Positions 48,304 to 56,357 of a DNA stretch of 64,000 nucleotides are shown piece by piece; position 1 is the first letter of the stretch, and every line of letters begins with the position of its first letter. Position numbers and translations under genes: made by a program. The notes under the pieces are model-generated. The model worked only from the letters and a program-made list of their open reading frames with translations, was not told the origin of the DNA and did no database searches. The stretch spans positions 1 to 64,000 of the forward strand of contig NZ_JAFFZS010000028.1 in assembly GCF_016921115.1 (NCBI RefSeq). Reading direction: 5' to 3'. This DNA comes from Streptomyces actuosus (lineage in GTDB: Bacteria > Actinomycetota > Actinomycetes > Streptomycetales > Streptomycetaceae).

Positions 48304-48844
48304 TGCTGCCCCTTCATGTCCGTACGCAGAGGTCCACCATAGTGGCCTCGGCCTGCGATGACGTGACAGGACGCTCGTATGGTGGTGTCGAATCCACAAG
48401 AGCGGGGTAGGTGTGCGCTTTTGGGCTTGTATGTACCGGGCCGGACGGAACCGGCGGCGGGCCGTCGGCGGGCCGCGCTGCGGATGGGGGCCCGGCGCCC
48501 TTCGGGCCGGCCCGGGACCCGCTGGCTGCGGACCGCCCGAAGGCCGTTGTCTACTGAGCGCCCGGGCCCCACCCGGGTCACACCTTCCCGACCGGTCGGA
48601 GCGTTCCCTCACCGGCGCGGGCGCTGAGCCTGGCTCCCTGACCCAGCGGCGCTCGGTGAGTGGGCGGACGTTCTCCGGTCGGGCGTCCGGTGGTGGACGG
48701 GCCGAACCTACCGGCCCCGGACCGTGCTCTGTCAACAGCCGTTCCACCTGCGCTTCGACCCGTGCGCCGCTGGTCAGGCGGGTGGAGGCGCAGGTCGCGC
48801 GACGCGGCCCCGCCACCCGTGGGGCACTCTGCCGACCCGCCGGA
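48304..48844. other. 541-bp gap between ppm1 and the amidohydrolase gene
   Basis: This gap holds the ppm1 promoter region near 48330-48400 (TATGGT at 48344-48339, minus strand, is a possible -10 box). Frames such as 48379-48627 on the plus strand lack a ribosome-binding site and are Arg/Pro-rich, so I do not call a gene. Several short GC palindromes occur but no clear terminator. Confidence 0.4.
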
Positions 48845-50458
48845 TCACTCGCCCGGACGTACGTGCACCGTCCGTCCGCCGACCACCGTGCGCAGACAGA
48901 CGGGCAGGTCCCGGCCCGGCGCCAGGTCGGGCAGGCCGGGGGTGCCGGAGCGGGGGTCGGTGGACCAGCGGGCCACCCGGTCGTCGGGGGCCTGCACGAC
49001 CAGCTCTCCCGTGCGCCACACGGCGTAGTCCGCGGGGGCGCCCGGCACCAGGACGCCCGCATCGTCGCGTCCGACCGCCCGCCAGCCGCCGCGCGTATGG
49101 GCCGTGAAGGCGGCACGGACGGAGATGCGGTGCTCGGGGGTGCGGTGGAAGGCGGCCGCCCGGACCGTGCCCCACGGGTCCAGCGGGGTGACGGGGCTGT
49201 CGGACCCGAAGGCGAGCGGGACACCGGCGCGCAGCAGCGCGGCGAACGGGTTGAGGGTGCGGGCCCGCCGTACGCCCAGGCGCTGGGCGTACATGCCCTC
49301 CTCGCCGCCCCACAGCGCGTCGAAGGCGGGCTGGACCGAGGCGGTCAGACCGAGCTCGGCGAAGGCGGCGACGGTCTCGGGGGTGAGCATCTCGGCGTGC
49401 TCCACACGGTGCCGGGCGGCGCGGACGCGGGCGAGGCCGGTCTTCTCGGCGGCGGCCCGCATCCCCTCGACGACGGCTTCCACGGCGGCGTCGCCGATGG
49501 CGTGGAAGCCGGCCTGGAGTCCGGCCTCGGTGCAGGCCACGACGTGCGCGGCGACGGCGCCGGCGCCCAGGTGGGCGGTGCCGGTGTGGGCGGCGTCGGC
49601 GTACGGCTCGCGCAGGCAGGCGGTGTGGGATCCGAGGGCACCGTCGGCGAAGAGGTCGCCGGCGGCTCCGACCGCGCCGAGCTCCCGCGCCCTGCCGACG
49701 TTCTGCTCCGCCCAGTAGCCGACCACCCGAGGGCCCGGGTCCTCGACGGCCAGGGCCAGCAGTCCGGTGAAGTCGTCCTCGGAGGAGATCTCGGGGCCGC
49801 CGCACTCGTGGACCGTGCCGATGCCGAGGGAGGCGGCATGCGCGAGGGCGGCGCGCTGGGCCTCGGTGCGCTGCTGCGGCGTCACGGCGGCGAGGGCGGC
49901 GGCGCGGACGGCGTGGTGGGCGTCGGCGGTGACCGGGCCGTCGGCCGGACGATCCGCCGCGTCGAGGCCCGGCGCCAGGTCCAGCAGGGCGGTGGTGACG
50001 ACCGCCGAGTGCACGTCGATGCGGGACAGGTACAGGGGGCGCCCCGCGGTCGCCTCGTCCAGTTCGGCCCGGGTCGGCGGGCGCCCCCCGGGCCAGCGGG
50101 AGGCGTCCCAGCCGTGACCGAGCAGCACCCGGTCCCGCGGGCGGGCGGCGGCGAAGTCCCGGACGGCGGCGAGGGCGGCCTCCAGGGTCGGGGCGGCGGA
50201 CAGATCCAGGCCGGTCAGCGCGAGGCCGGTGGCGGTGGTGTGGACGTGAGCGTCCGTGAAGGCGGGGGTGACAAGGGCGCCGTCCAGGTCCACCACCTCG
50301 TCGACGCCGTCGGCGAAGGCGTCGGCCGCGCCCTCGGAGCCGACCCAGGCCACCTGGCCGCGCTCGACGACCATGGCCGTCGCGAACGGGTCGGCGGGGC
50401 TGTGGACCTCTCCGCGGCGCAGGAGGACGGTCTTCGGCTGGGCGGCACTCTCACTCAT
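48845..50458 (-). CDS. amidohydrolase family protein (YtcJ-like)
   Basis: This 537-residue metal-dependent hydrolase has a composite beta-sandwich and TIM barrel. The metal motif is FTDAHVHTTATG; further landmarks are GHGWDASRWPGGRPPTR, FADGALGSHTACL, FHAIGDAAVEAVVEG, HRVEHAEML and FGSDSPVTPLDPW. These are typical of the YtcJ/NfdA subgroup of amidohydrolases; the substrate is unknown, and N-substituted formamides are known for NfdA. There is no signal peptide. ATG 50458 (MSESAAQPKTVLLRRG) is the likely start though only a weak ribosome-binding site precedes it. Confidence 0.9.
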   Translation of the reverse strand: MSESAAQPKTVLLRRGEVHSPADPFATAMVVERGQVAWVGSEGAADAFADGVDEVVDLDGALVTPAFTDAHVHTTATGLALTGLDLSAAPTLEAALAAVRDFAAARPRDRVLLGHGWDASRWPGGRPPTRAELDEATAGRPLYLSRIDVHSAVVTTALLDLAPGLDAADRPADGPVTADAHHAVRAAALAAVTPQQRTEAQRAALAHAASLGIGTVHECGGPEISSEDDFTGLLALAVEDPGPRVVGYWAEQNVGRARELGAVGAAGDLFADGALGSHTACLREPYADAAHTGTAHLGAGAVAAHVVACTEAGLQAGFHAIGDAAVEAVVEGMRAAAEKTGLARVRAARHRVEHAEMLTPETVAAFAELGLTASVQPAFDALWGGEEGMYAQRLGVRRARTLNPFAALLRAGVPLAFGSDSPVTPLDPWGTVRAAAFHRTPEHRISVRAAFTAHTRGGWRAVGRDDAGVLVPGAPADYAVWRTGELVVQAPDDRVARWSTDPRSGTPGLPDLAPGRDLPVCLRTVVGGRTVHVRPGE

Positions 50459-50745
50459 GGGCACCAGTCTCGCGCCTGACGGAATGCGTTCCGCACCCAG
50501 GTCGGCGCGCACGGGGCGGCCACGGGCGCACGAGGCCGGAGACAGGCGGGACCGGCACCGCCCCGGCGACCTCCGGGAGCGCACCGGCCGGCGGCCGTCG
50601 CTCGGCGTCAACCGGCCGTCCGACCTCTGCGGCGGGCGCACAGCGGCCCGGGCGGAGCGGGTGGCGGCTGCGCGGACCTCCCACCTCCGCGGCGGCCGCG
50701 CACCGCCCCCTGCCGGGCCGGGGCGCCCGGCGTCCGCAGGCGGGG

Positions 50746-51186
50746 TCAGATGCGCGGCGGCCGTGCCTCGTAGGGGGTCGACAGCACCACCGTGGTCCGG
50801 GTCGACACGCCGGCCAGCGACCGGACCCGCGCCAGCAGCTCCTCCAGTTCGTGCGGCGTGGCCACGCGAACCTTCAGGATGTAGTTCTCGTCGCCCGCGA
50901 CGCTGTGGCACGCCTCGATCTCGGGCACACCGCCCAGGCGGTCGGCGATGTCGTCGGGGGCGCTCGGGTCGAAGGGCTTGACCGAGATGAAGGCGGTCAG
51001 GGGCAGCCCGACGGCTTCCGGGTCGACGACGGCGGCGTACCCGCGGATGACGCCGCGCTGCTCCAGCCGGCGCACTCTCTGGTGCACGGCCGACGTGGAC
51101 AGGCCCGTGGCCTTGCCCAGGTCTGTGTAGCTCATCCGCCCGTCCTTGACGAGCAGCTGCACGATCTGACGGTCCAGCTCCTCCAT
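50746..51186 (-). CDS. Lrp/AsnC-family transcriptional regulator
   Basis: This 146-residue DNA-binding protein has an N-terminal helix-turn-helix (about 1-50: LDRQIVQLLVKDGRMSYTDL, then GLSTSAVHQRVRRLEQRGVI) and a C-terminal RAM/AsnC ligand domain (about 65-140, with CHSVAGDENYILKVRV). Members bind amino acids and form octamers. The start is ATG 51186. It precedes the amidohydrolase gene on the same strand with a 287-bp gap and is divergent from the gene at 51456; which genes it controls is not evident. Confidence 0.92.
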   Translation of the reverse strand: MEELDRQIVQLLVKDGRMSYTDLGKATGLSTSAVHQRVRRLEQRGVIRGYAAVVDPEAVGLPLTAFISVKPFDPSAPDDIADRLGGVPEIEACHSVAGDENYILKVRVATPHELEELLARVRSLAGVSTRTTVVLSTPYEARPPRI

Positions 51187-51455
51187 GGCGCAAGAACCTA
51201 CAGTGCCGCTGATCTCCTCGGATACCTGTGCAGCCCCGGTCACACCCGGTTCGTGATGTGGTGCGGGAGGGCGGCACCCGGCGGGCCGGGGCGAACCGGG
51301 GGTCGCCGGGCACCTGCACCCGGCATGTGACCAACACCACATCCTCTGCGGCGGCTCCGTAATGGTCTCGTGATTACCGCGGAGACGGGGCGGGAAGTGC
51401 TTGCTGTGGTCGAGGCCGCAGCGCCTTCACGGCCCAGCACAAGGGGGAGAATCCC

Positions 51456-51896
51456 ATGCAGAGTCTTAAGCGCCCAGGTCGTTCCGTGTCCAAGCGGCAG
51501 CAGCCGGCCGTCGAGCCCGAGCCGGAGGGCGTCGAACCCGACGCCTACGACGGGGACGACGACACCGACGCCTACGACACCTTCGAGATGTACCGGGTGA
51601 TCTGCCCGGACTGCGCCCAGCCCATCGCGCTGCTGGCGGACGAGGAGGTCCTGCCGGAGCACGCGCTGTGCGCCTCGCCGTGGAACCCGTTCGGGCTCAC
51701 GGTGTGCGCCGGGACCGGCCGCCGCGCGTCGGACGCCCGGCCCGCCGACGAGAGCTTCGAGCCCCAGGAGCAGGACACCGCCCTGCTGCTGACGCTGCCT
51801 CGGGGGCTCGACTGGCGGACGCAGCCCTTCTCCCACGTGGGTGGCCCGGGCTCACGCCCGATGCGCGTACCCGAGATGCGCCGCGACGCCGCCTGA
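51456..51896 (+). CDS. conserved hypothetical protein with Cys-rich centre
   Basis: This 146-residue protein has a basic N-terminus, an acidic stretch (DAYDGDDDTDAYDTFEMY), then CPDC, followed by HALC about 23 residues later and TVCAG near residue 84. The cysteines could bind zinc. The C-terminal part holds LLLTLPRGLDWRTQPFSHVG. I do not recognise a family with known function; it resembles streptomycete-restricted proteins. GGGGGAG stands at ideal distance before ATG 51456, and a hairpin terminator follows 28 bp after the stop. Confidence 0.8.
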   Translation: MQSLKRPGRSVSKRQQPAVEPEPEGVEPDAYDGDDDTDAYDTFEMYRVICPDCAQPIALLADEEVLPEHALCASPWNPFGLTVCAGTGRRASDARPADESFEPQEQDTALLLTLPRGLDWRTQPFSHVGGPGSRPMRVPEMRRDAA

Positions 51897-51924
51897 GCGG
51901 CCCTCTCCCCACTCCCGCGTACGA

Positions 51925-51960
51925 CCCGCACCGCGGCACGGCGGCACGCCGTGGTGCGGG
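51925..51960 (+). terminator. terminator after the Cys-rich protein gene
   Basis: Arms CCCGCACCGCGGC and GCCGTGGTGCGGG form a 13-bp stem with one G-U pair and a 10-nt loop. The remainder of the gap to 52219 shows no gene. Confidence 0.75.
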
Positions 51961-52219
51961 CCCGGCGAGGGGTCGGACAGGAGCCGCGGCACCCGGTACG
52001 GGACGGGGACGCGAACCGCACGGAGCGGGCCCTGCGCCGGCGCAGGAGGGGACCGGCACCGGCGCACGCTCCGCGCCCGATGCGAACCACGCCCCCGAGA
52101 ACGTTGATTGGCGCTGCATCAGTTCCACCGTGGCCGCCGGCGCACCACGGGGAGCCCGCGAACTCACGGCCGAATCGCAGCGGCGGTGACCTGCCTGCCC
52201 GGTTCCGCGTTGGCCCGGT

Positions 52220-52579
52220 ATGACCGCCACCTCTTCGGCGACCGGGCGTCAGCGGTTCCTCTTCGTCCCGGTGCCCGCAAAATCGGTTCCGCCGACGCCT
52301 CCGCGACTTCCCGACCCGCCCATCTACCGCGAGATGATGCGGACCTGGGCCGACCGCGGCCGCACCCTGCCGGGCCGTCACGACCCCGAGTGGGTGCGGC
52401 TGGCGGCGCCGCAGGTGCGGCCGGGGCAGTTCAGCGGGCTGCGGGGCCACACGGCGACGGGCGAGGACCGTCCGCGTGATCAGCTGGGTGCCCTCGACAA
52501 CCGGGAGCGCCAGAGCCCATGGCCGCGTTCGGCGTCGGACCCGGTCGCGGAAGGCCGCCGGTCGACGGCCGCGGTGTGA
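52220..52579 (+). CDS. small conserved hypothetical protein
   Basis: This 119-residue protein has a Pro-rich N-terminal half (FLFVPVPAKSVPPTPPRLP) followed by YREMMRTWADRGRTLPGRHD and PEWVRLAAPQVRPGQFSG. These look like a short conserved core recalled from other Streptomyces. The rest is polar and probably disordered. No catalytic motif or membrane segment is seen. ATG 52220 has no strong ribosome-binding site. The open frame and codon bias support a gene, but function is unknown. Confidence 0.6.
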   Translation: MTATSSATGRQRFLFVPVPAKSVPPTPPRLPDPPIYREMMRTWADRGRTLPGRHDPEWVRLAAPQVRPGQFSGLRGHTATGEDRPRDQLGALDNRERQSPWPRSASDPVAEGRRSTAAV

Positions 52580-52630
52580 GGACGCCCCGTGGTGCGGCTC
52601 GGACGAGGGGGCGGGGGCGGGCGGCCTTCC

Positions 52631-53323
52631 CTACAGGTCGCGGCGGGCCGGCTCCGGCGCGGGGTAGGCGGGGTCGAGTTCCTCGATGGCGCGCAGAGTG
52701 CCACCGAGCATTCTCACCAGCAGCTCGCGCATGGAGTCGCGGGAGAGTTCGGGGCGGTCGATCCAGTCCAGGGTGGCTCCCTCGACGCCGCACAGCCAGG
52801 CGAGCAGACCCATGCGGGCGGCCGGGGCGACGTCGCTGCGGCCGTAGGCGGCCTCGGCGATGGTAGCGACGATCGCCTCGCGCACCGAGTCCCGGATCGC
52901 GTGCACCTCGGCGTCGAAGCCGACACCGCCGCTGACGATCGTGCGGTAGGCGGCCTGGTTGGACTCGGCGTAGCGCAGATAGCTGTCGACGGTGCGGTGG
53001 GCCCGGTCCACCCGGGCCAGTTCGAGGCCGCTCGCCGCGAACGACACCAGGTCGGCCACGGATTCCTGGATGATGGCCAGGTAGTAACCCCTCTTGGACT
53101 GGAAGTAGTAGTAGATCAGTCCCTTGGCGACACGGGCCTGGCGGGCGATGTCGTCCATGGAGAGCGCGTCGTACGACGTGTCGGCGAACAGCCTCCGCCC
53201 GATTGCGAGGAGTTCGGCCCGGCGTGCCAGCGAGCGCTCGGTGCCGCGTGCCCGGATGGGGGTTCCCCCTGCTGGGAGCGGCCGGGGAAGTGCAGCGACA
53301 TCGCGCTGACGGCTGATATTCAA
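52631..53323 (-). CDS. TetR-family transcriptional regulator
   Basis: This 230-residue regulator has an N-terminal TetR helix-turn-helix (about 35-80: LLAIGRRLFADTSYDALSMD, then DIARQARVAKGLIYYYFQSK) and an all-helical ligand domain. The start is TTG 53323 with AGGG 7-10 nt before it; no ATG or GTG gives a plausible alternative before the helix-turn-helix. The first 25 residues form a Pro/Arg extension. The ligand and targets are unknown. It stands between the small conserved gene (convergent) and the peptidase gene. Confidence 0.9.
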   Translation of the reverse strand: MNISRQRDVAALPRPLPAGGTPIRARGTERSLARRAELLAIGRRLFADTSYDALSMDDIARQARVAKGLIYYYFQSKRGYYLAIIQESVADLVSFAASGLELARVDRAHRTVDSYLRYAESNQAAYRTIVSGGVGFDAEVHAIRDSVREAIVATIAEAAYGRSDVAPAARMGLLAWLCGVEGATLDWIDRPELSRDSMRELLVRMLGGTLRAIEELDPAYPAPEPARRDL

Positions 53324-53657
53324 TTTCGACCCTGGGTTCCTACGGGCGGCGGGACATCCGCAGTATGGCAGGTCGCATATGCCTCAGGTCACAGCAGTCC
53401 GCCGTCCGGGATCACAGCAGCCGCAGCCGGGTCACGGGCACGGCCGTCACGGCCGCCGGGACCCGCCCCACGGCGTGTTCGAGGAGTGCCGGGCCGTCGT
53501 CGTGGGGGCCGCCGGTGGGACGCGGAGGGGTGTCTCCCGGTGTGCGCTCACCGCGTCTGCCCGAGGTGGTCGTGCCCGGCGTGCCCGGCTCTGCCCCGCC
53601 GACGTGTCCCCCTGCCACCGGCGAGACGGTCCTGTCGGAGAGGCCGGTCGCGGTCCC
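53324..53657. other. gap between the TetR gene and the peptidase terminator
   Basis: About 330 bp. A minus-strand frame ending near 53412 encodes a protein-like end (LLEHAVGRVPAAVTAVPVT) but lacks a credible start or conserved upstream part, so it may be a remnant or chance. The promoter of the TetR gene should lie near 53340-53400. Confidence 0.35.
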
Positions 53658-53686
53658 ACGGCCCCCGGACGATCCCCGGGGGCCGT
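53658..53686 (-). terminator. terminator after the C39-like peptidase gene
   Basis: A perfect 11-bp stem (ACGGCCCCCGG / CCGGGGGCCGT) with a 7-nt loop begins 12 bp past the peptidase stop codon on the minus strand. Confidence 0.8.
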
Positions 53687-53697
53687 CCCGGACCGCT

Positions 53698-55062
53698 TCA
53701 GCACACGCCCACCGCGGCGAGCGCCATGCGTTGGCTCGGGGTCGGGCGCGCCGGGAAGTACAGGTAGCAGACGCCGCCCGTTCCGCTTCTGACCCGCCCC
53801 TTCGCGTCGTACCTCTTCGTCCTCAGCCAGATGTTCTCGAACTCGCGGCGCCGGTAGACGCGCCGCACCGCCTCGTCGCTCGGCGAGGCGGGATCGTTGG
53901 CGATCACGTCGCCGTCCGCGGTGAAGCCGATCACCGTCATCAGATGGCCGGAGGTGCCGTATCCGGCGCCGGTCAGCTCCTCCTCGAGGAACGACTGGGA
54001 CGTGATGGCCGGAATGCCGGCCGCGATCAGTGTCTCCAGGTCCGTGAGCGAGCCGAGCCGGGTGACCACTCCCTGAAGCCCGTCGAAGGTGGCCGCGTAG
54101 GCGGCGTTGAACGGCCAGTTGCCGCAGCCGGCGTACTGGTGGTCGTAGGTCTGGCGGGCGGCGTGGCAGACCTCGGGGTCGGCGAAGGCCGGGTCGACCC
54201 AGGACAACTGCTCCTCGGTGAGCCGGCCACCCCAGTACTCGATGATCATCTGTGAGGAGGTGGGGCTGCACCAGGCTTCGCCGCCGTTGTCGTACTCGGG
54301 GTACTGGCCCTTGTGGATCTCCTGGGAGTAGCGCGGGACGCCCAGTTCGCGGGCGAGACCGGGGGTGGAGGCGGGGACCGTGAACCGGTCGGGGACGTCC
54401 GAGCCCATGAGGAACAGCCGCCACACGGTCGGGGTGGTGTCCTGCCCCGGCCGGCGGTACAGGGTCAGGCGCAGCCGGCAGGAGGCCAGGCGCAGCCCGG
54501 AGGCGGAGTCGTCGACGGCGAGGGTGTCCGTCCAGACGGTGCTCCTGCCGTCGCCCTGGCCGTCGAGGGAGGTCCGCCGGATGTCCCCGTCCCCGGCCGC
54601 CCAGCGGGCCATCACGTACCAGGGCGTGGCGGTGCCGTCCGAGTAGGACCCCTGGAGCTCGACCTGGATCCAGGTGCCGGCCGGGGTGTGCGCGTTCCAG
54701 GAGGCGATGGCCTCGGTGGCCGGCACGGTCAACCGGTGGACGGGCGAGGTCCAGGTGGCGTACTCCCAGGTGGCCGTCCGCCCGGTGTGCGGGTCGGTGT
54801 GGTCGAGGGTGCCGGCGGCCGTGCCGATCTCGACGCCGGGCCGTGCACCGGCGACGGCGCGGGTGCCGTCGGCGATGCCGGCACGCCAGTCGGTGTACGT
54901 GGTCCAGGTGTGGTGGTCGACCTGGCGGGCCGGGTCCGGGGCGCAGCCCTCGGCGGCGGTCAGGGTGCCGGCCGTCGCCGGGCCCGCTCCGCCGGCCACC
55001 GCGGCGGCGGCGACCGCCGCGGTCAGGACGGTTCTGCGGGACGGCTGTTCGGCTCTGCTCAT
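53698..55062 (-). CDS. Tat-exported C39-like cysteine peptidase
   Basis: This 454-residue protein begins with a twin-arginine signal (PSRRTVLTAAVAAAAVAGGA, residues 7-26) with a cleavage site near ATA-GT. A beta-rich N-terminal half (about 45-230) precedes a papain-like C39 domain. The Cys is in GGEAWCSPTSSQMI, the His in GTSGHLMTVIGF, and the Asp in VIANDPASPSD. It is probably a secreted peptidase or bacteriocin-type leader protease relative; the substrate is unknown. The gene is monocistronic with its own terminator. The start is ATG 55062 with GGGGG about 10 nt upstream. Confidence 0.88.
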   Translation of the reverse strand: MSRAEQPSRRTVLTAAVAAAAVAGGAGPATAGTLTAAEGCAPDPARQVDHHTWTTYTDWRAGIADGTRAVAGARPGVEIGTAAGTLDHTDPHTGRTATWEYATWTSPVHRLTVPATEAIASWNAHTPAGTWIQVELQGSYSDGTATPWYVMARWAAGDGDIRRTSLDGQGDGRSTVWTDTLAVDDSASGLRLASCRLRLTLYRRPGQDTTPTVWRLFLMGSDVPDRFTVPASTPGLARELGVPRYSQEIHKGQYPEYDNGGEAWCSPTSSQMIIEYWGGRLTEEQLSWVDPAFADPEVCHAARQTYDHQYAGCGNWPFNAAYAATFDGLQGVVTRLGSLTDLETLIAAGIPAITSQSFLEEELTGAGYGTSGHLMTVIGFTADGDVIANDPASPSDEAVRRVYRRREFENIWLRTKRYDAKGRVRSGTGGVCYLYFPARPTPSQRMALAAVGVC

Positions 55063-55263
55063 GGGCGGGAAACCCCCAGGTGTCCGGGTCGGGCGTCCAG
55101 TGGGCGGTCACGTACGGGTGCGTGCGCCAACTATGGCGGGCCACGTCCCGTCCTGCCAGCACTTCGGCGTATGCCACAGGCACCAATATTGGTCTGAACC
55201 ACTTGCGTGACCTGCACATCGACCCGAATCGGGTGATCTTCGACCGTCGGGCGCGGCGCGCCG

Positions 55264-55269
55264 TAGACT
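55264..55269 (+). promoter_or_regulatory. -10 box upstream of the uridine-kinase-like gene
   Basis: TAGACT (55264-55269) is a good -10 match, with TTCGAC 19 nt upstream as a weak -35 box. Transcription would start near 55276, about 20 nt before the GGGGG ribosome-binding site at 55297. Confidence 0.4.
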
Positions 55270-55329
55270 CTCCGGCGCACCCACCCGAGCACACCCGGGG
55301 GAACGACCATCGAACGCCTCGCCACCCTG

Positions 55330-55920
55330 TTGCACAGCCTGCCCCCGTCCCTGGGACCGGTCCGGCTGGTGGGCGTCGACGGGCACGCCGGGTCCGGCAA
55401 GTCGACGTTCGCCGCGCGACTGGCCCGGGCGCTCGGCGGCGCACCGGTCCTCCGTCTCGACGACATCGCCTGCCACGACGAGCTGTTCGCGTGGACGGAG
55501 CGGCTGCGGGAGCAGGTGATCGAGCCGCTCGCTCACGCCAGGACGGCCCACTACACCCCCTACGACTGGCATGAGCGCCGCTTCACCGCCCCCCTCCCGC
55601 TCCCCCCCGCCCCCGTGATCCTGGTCGAGGGCGTCGGCGCCGGCCGCCGCGCAGTGCGCCCGCACCTCGCACATCTGCTGTGGATGGAGATGCCGCCCAC
55701 GCAGGCGTGGGCACGCGGGCGGGAGCGGGACGGGGCGGAGCAGCGGGAGTTCTGGGCCGCATGGGTCCGCGCCGAGCGGCGACACTTCACCGAGGATCCC
55801 TCGCGACCCTACGCGGATCTTCTGGTGCGGCAGGTGGCACAGGGGTACGACATACTGCCGGGTCCGGCCGCGGAGGGACGGGATCTCACACACGGTGACG
55901 GACCGCCTGCTGTGTGGTGA
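55330..55920 (+). CDS. uridine kinase-like P-loop NTPase
   Basis: This P-loop kinase of the uridine/pantothenate kinase-like group has Walker A GVDGHAGSGKSTFA, Asp in RLDDIACHD, base-binding YTPYDWHERRF, and VILVEGVGAGRRAVRPHL. It is about 196-203 residues and cytosolic. The start is uncertain. TTG 55330 is the first standard codon in frame but has no ribosome-binding site. GGGGGAACGACC lies before an in-frame ATC at 55309 that would begin IERLATLLHSLPP, the kind of N-terminus the family has. The reaction is probably phosphorylation of a nucleoside or a related alcohol. Confidence 0.82.
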   Translation: MHSLPPSLGPVRLVGVDGHAGSGKSTFAARLARALGGAPVLRLDDIACHDELFAWTERLREQVIEPLAHARTAHYTPYDWHERRFTAPLPLPPAPVILVEGVGAGRRAVRPHLAHLLWMEMPPTQAWARGRERDGAEQREFWAAWVRAERRHFTEDPSRPYADLLVRQVAQGYDILPGPAAEGRDLTHGDGPPAVW

Positions 55921-55969
55921 AACGGTGAAACCGCTTGCGCGGGAAGTTCCGAGAGCCTTCCGACTCTGC

Positions 55970-55999
55970 TTGACCGGGGAGCCGTACCCGACTTACGTT
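55970..55999 (+). promoter_or_regulatory. strong housekeeping-type promoter
   Basis: TTGACC (55970-55975) and TACGTT (55994-55999) are separated by 18 bp, close to the HrdB consensus. It lies 50 bp after the kinase stop and fires into a short hairpin-terminator unit instead of towards a start codon. Confidence 0.65.
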
Positions 56000-56005
56000 C
56001 TCGAT

Positions 56006-56075
56006 GTGCGGCAACGAAAGCCGCCCATCGACGCGAAGCCCCCGGTTGTTCCCCCGTGATCGGGGGCTTCGTTCT
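56006..56075 (+). ncRNA. candidate small RNA of about 65 nt
   Basis: Transcription from the promoter at 55970-55999 would start near 56006. The RNA would hold a first hairpin (GCGGC/GCCGC, 56008-56024, extended by CGATG/CATCG at 56002-56030 if transcription starts earlier) with loop AACGAAA, then a rho-independent-type hairpin with loop GUUGUUCCCCCGUGAU. No open frame fits in it. The second loop is C-rich. It may instead be an attenuator for the AAA+ gene at 56358 with read-through. I know of no named family to which it surely belongs. Confidence 0.45.
56035..56070 (+). terminator. terminator or attenuator hairpin
   Basis: Arms GAAGCCCCCG (56035-56044) and CGGGGGCTTC (56061-56070) form a perfect 10-bp stem with a 16-nt loop, followed by GTTCT. 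It would end the candidate small RNA and any transcript from the kinase gene. The remainder of the gap up to 56357 holds no gene. Confidence 0.75.
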
Positions 56076-56357
56076 GCCTGCACACCCTCCCGCCCCCTCC
56101 TCGTGCGCCGCGCGGCTCCACCCGCTCACCCTCGGTCACCGACCGGTGTGCGCCCCGTTCGCTCCCACCTCGTGGAACGGCCCGTGCGGCACCCTTAGTC
56201 GGGCGGCAGCCGCGCAGGTACGATGCCCTGGGTGCGGCCTACGGACGGCTGCGCGCACCTTGCAACTCCGGTCCGCGGCACAGCGGTTCGACGAACGCAG
56301 CCGACCCGGCGGCAGCGGGCCGGCACACCGACGGGGGCACGGTTTGTGGGGGACGTG

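Noticed and set aside
48379..48627. A small plus-strand frame upstream of ppm1 (82 codons)
   Set aside because: No ribosome-binding site, Arg/Pro-rich composition and no recognised domain.
53412..53618. A minus-strand frame ending in a protein-like stretch (LLEHAVGRVPAAVTAVPVT)
   Set aside because: The upstream part is low-complexity and there is no start signal. It may be a gene remnant, but I cannot support a gene.
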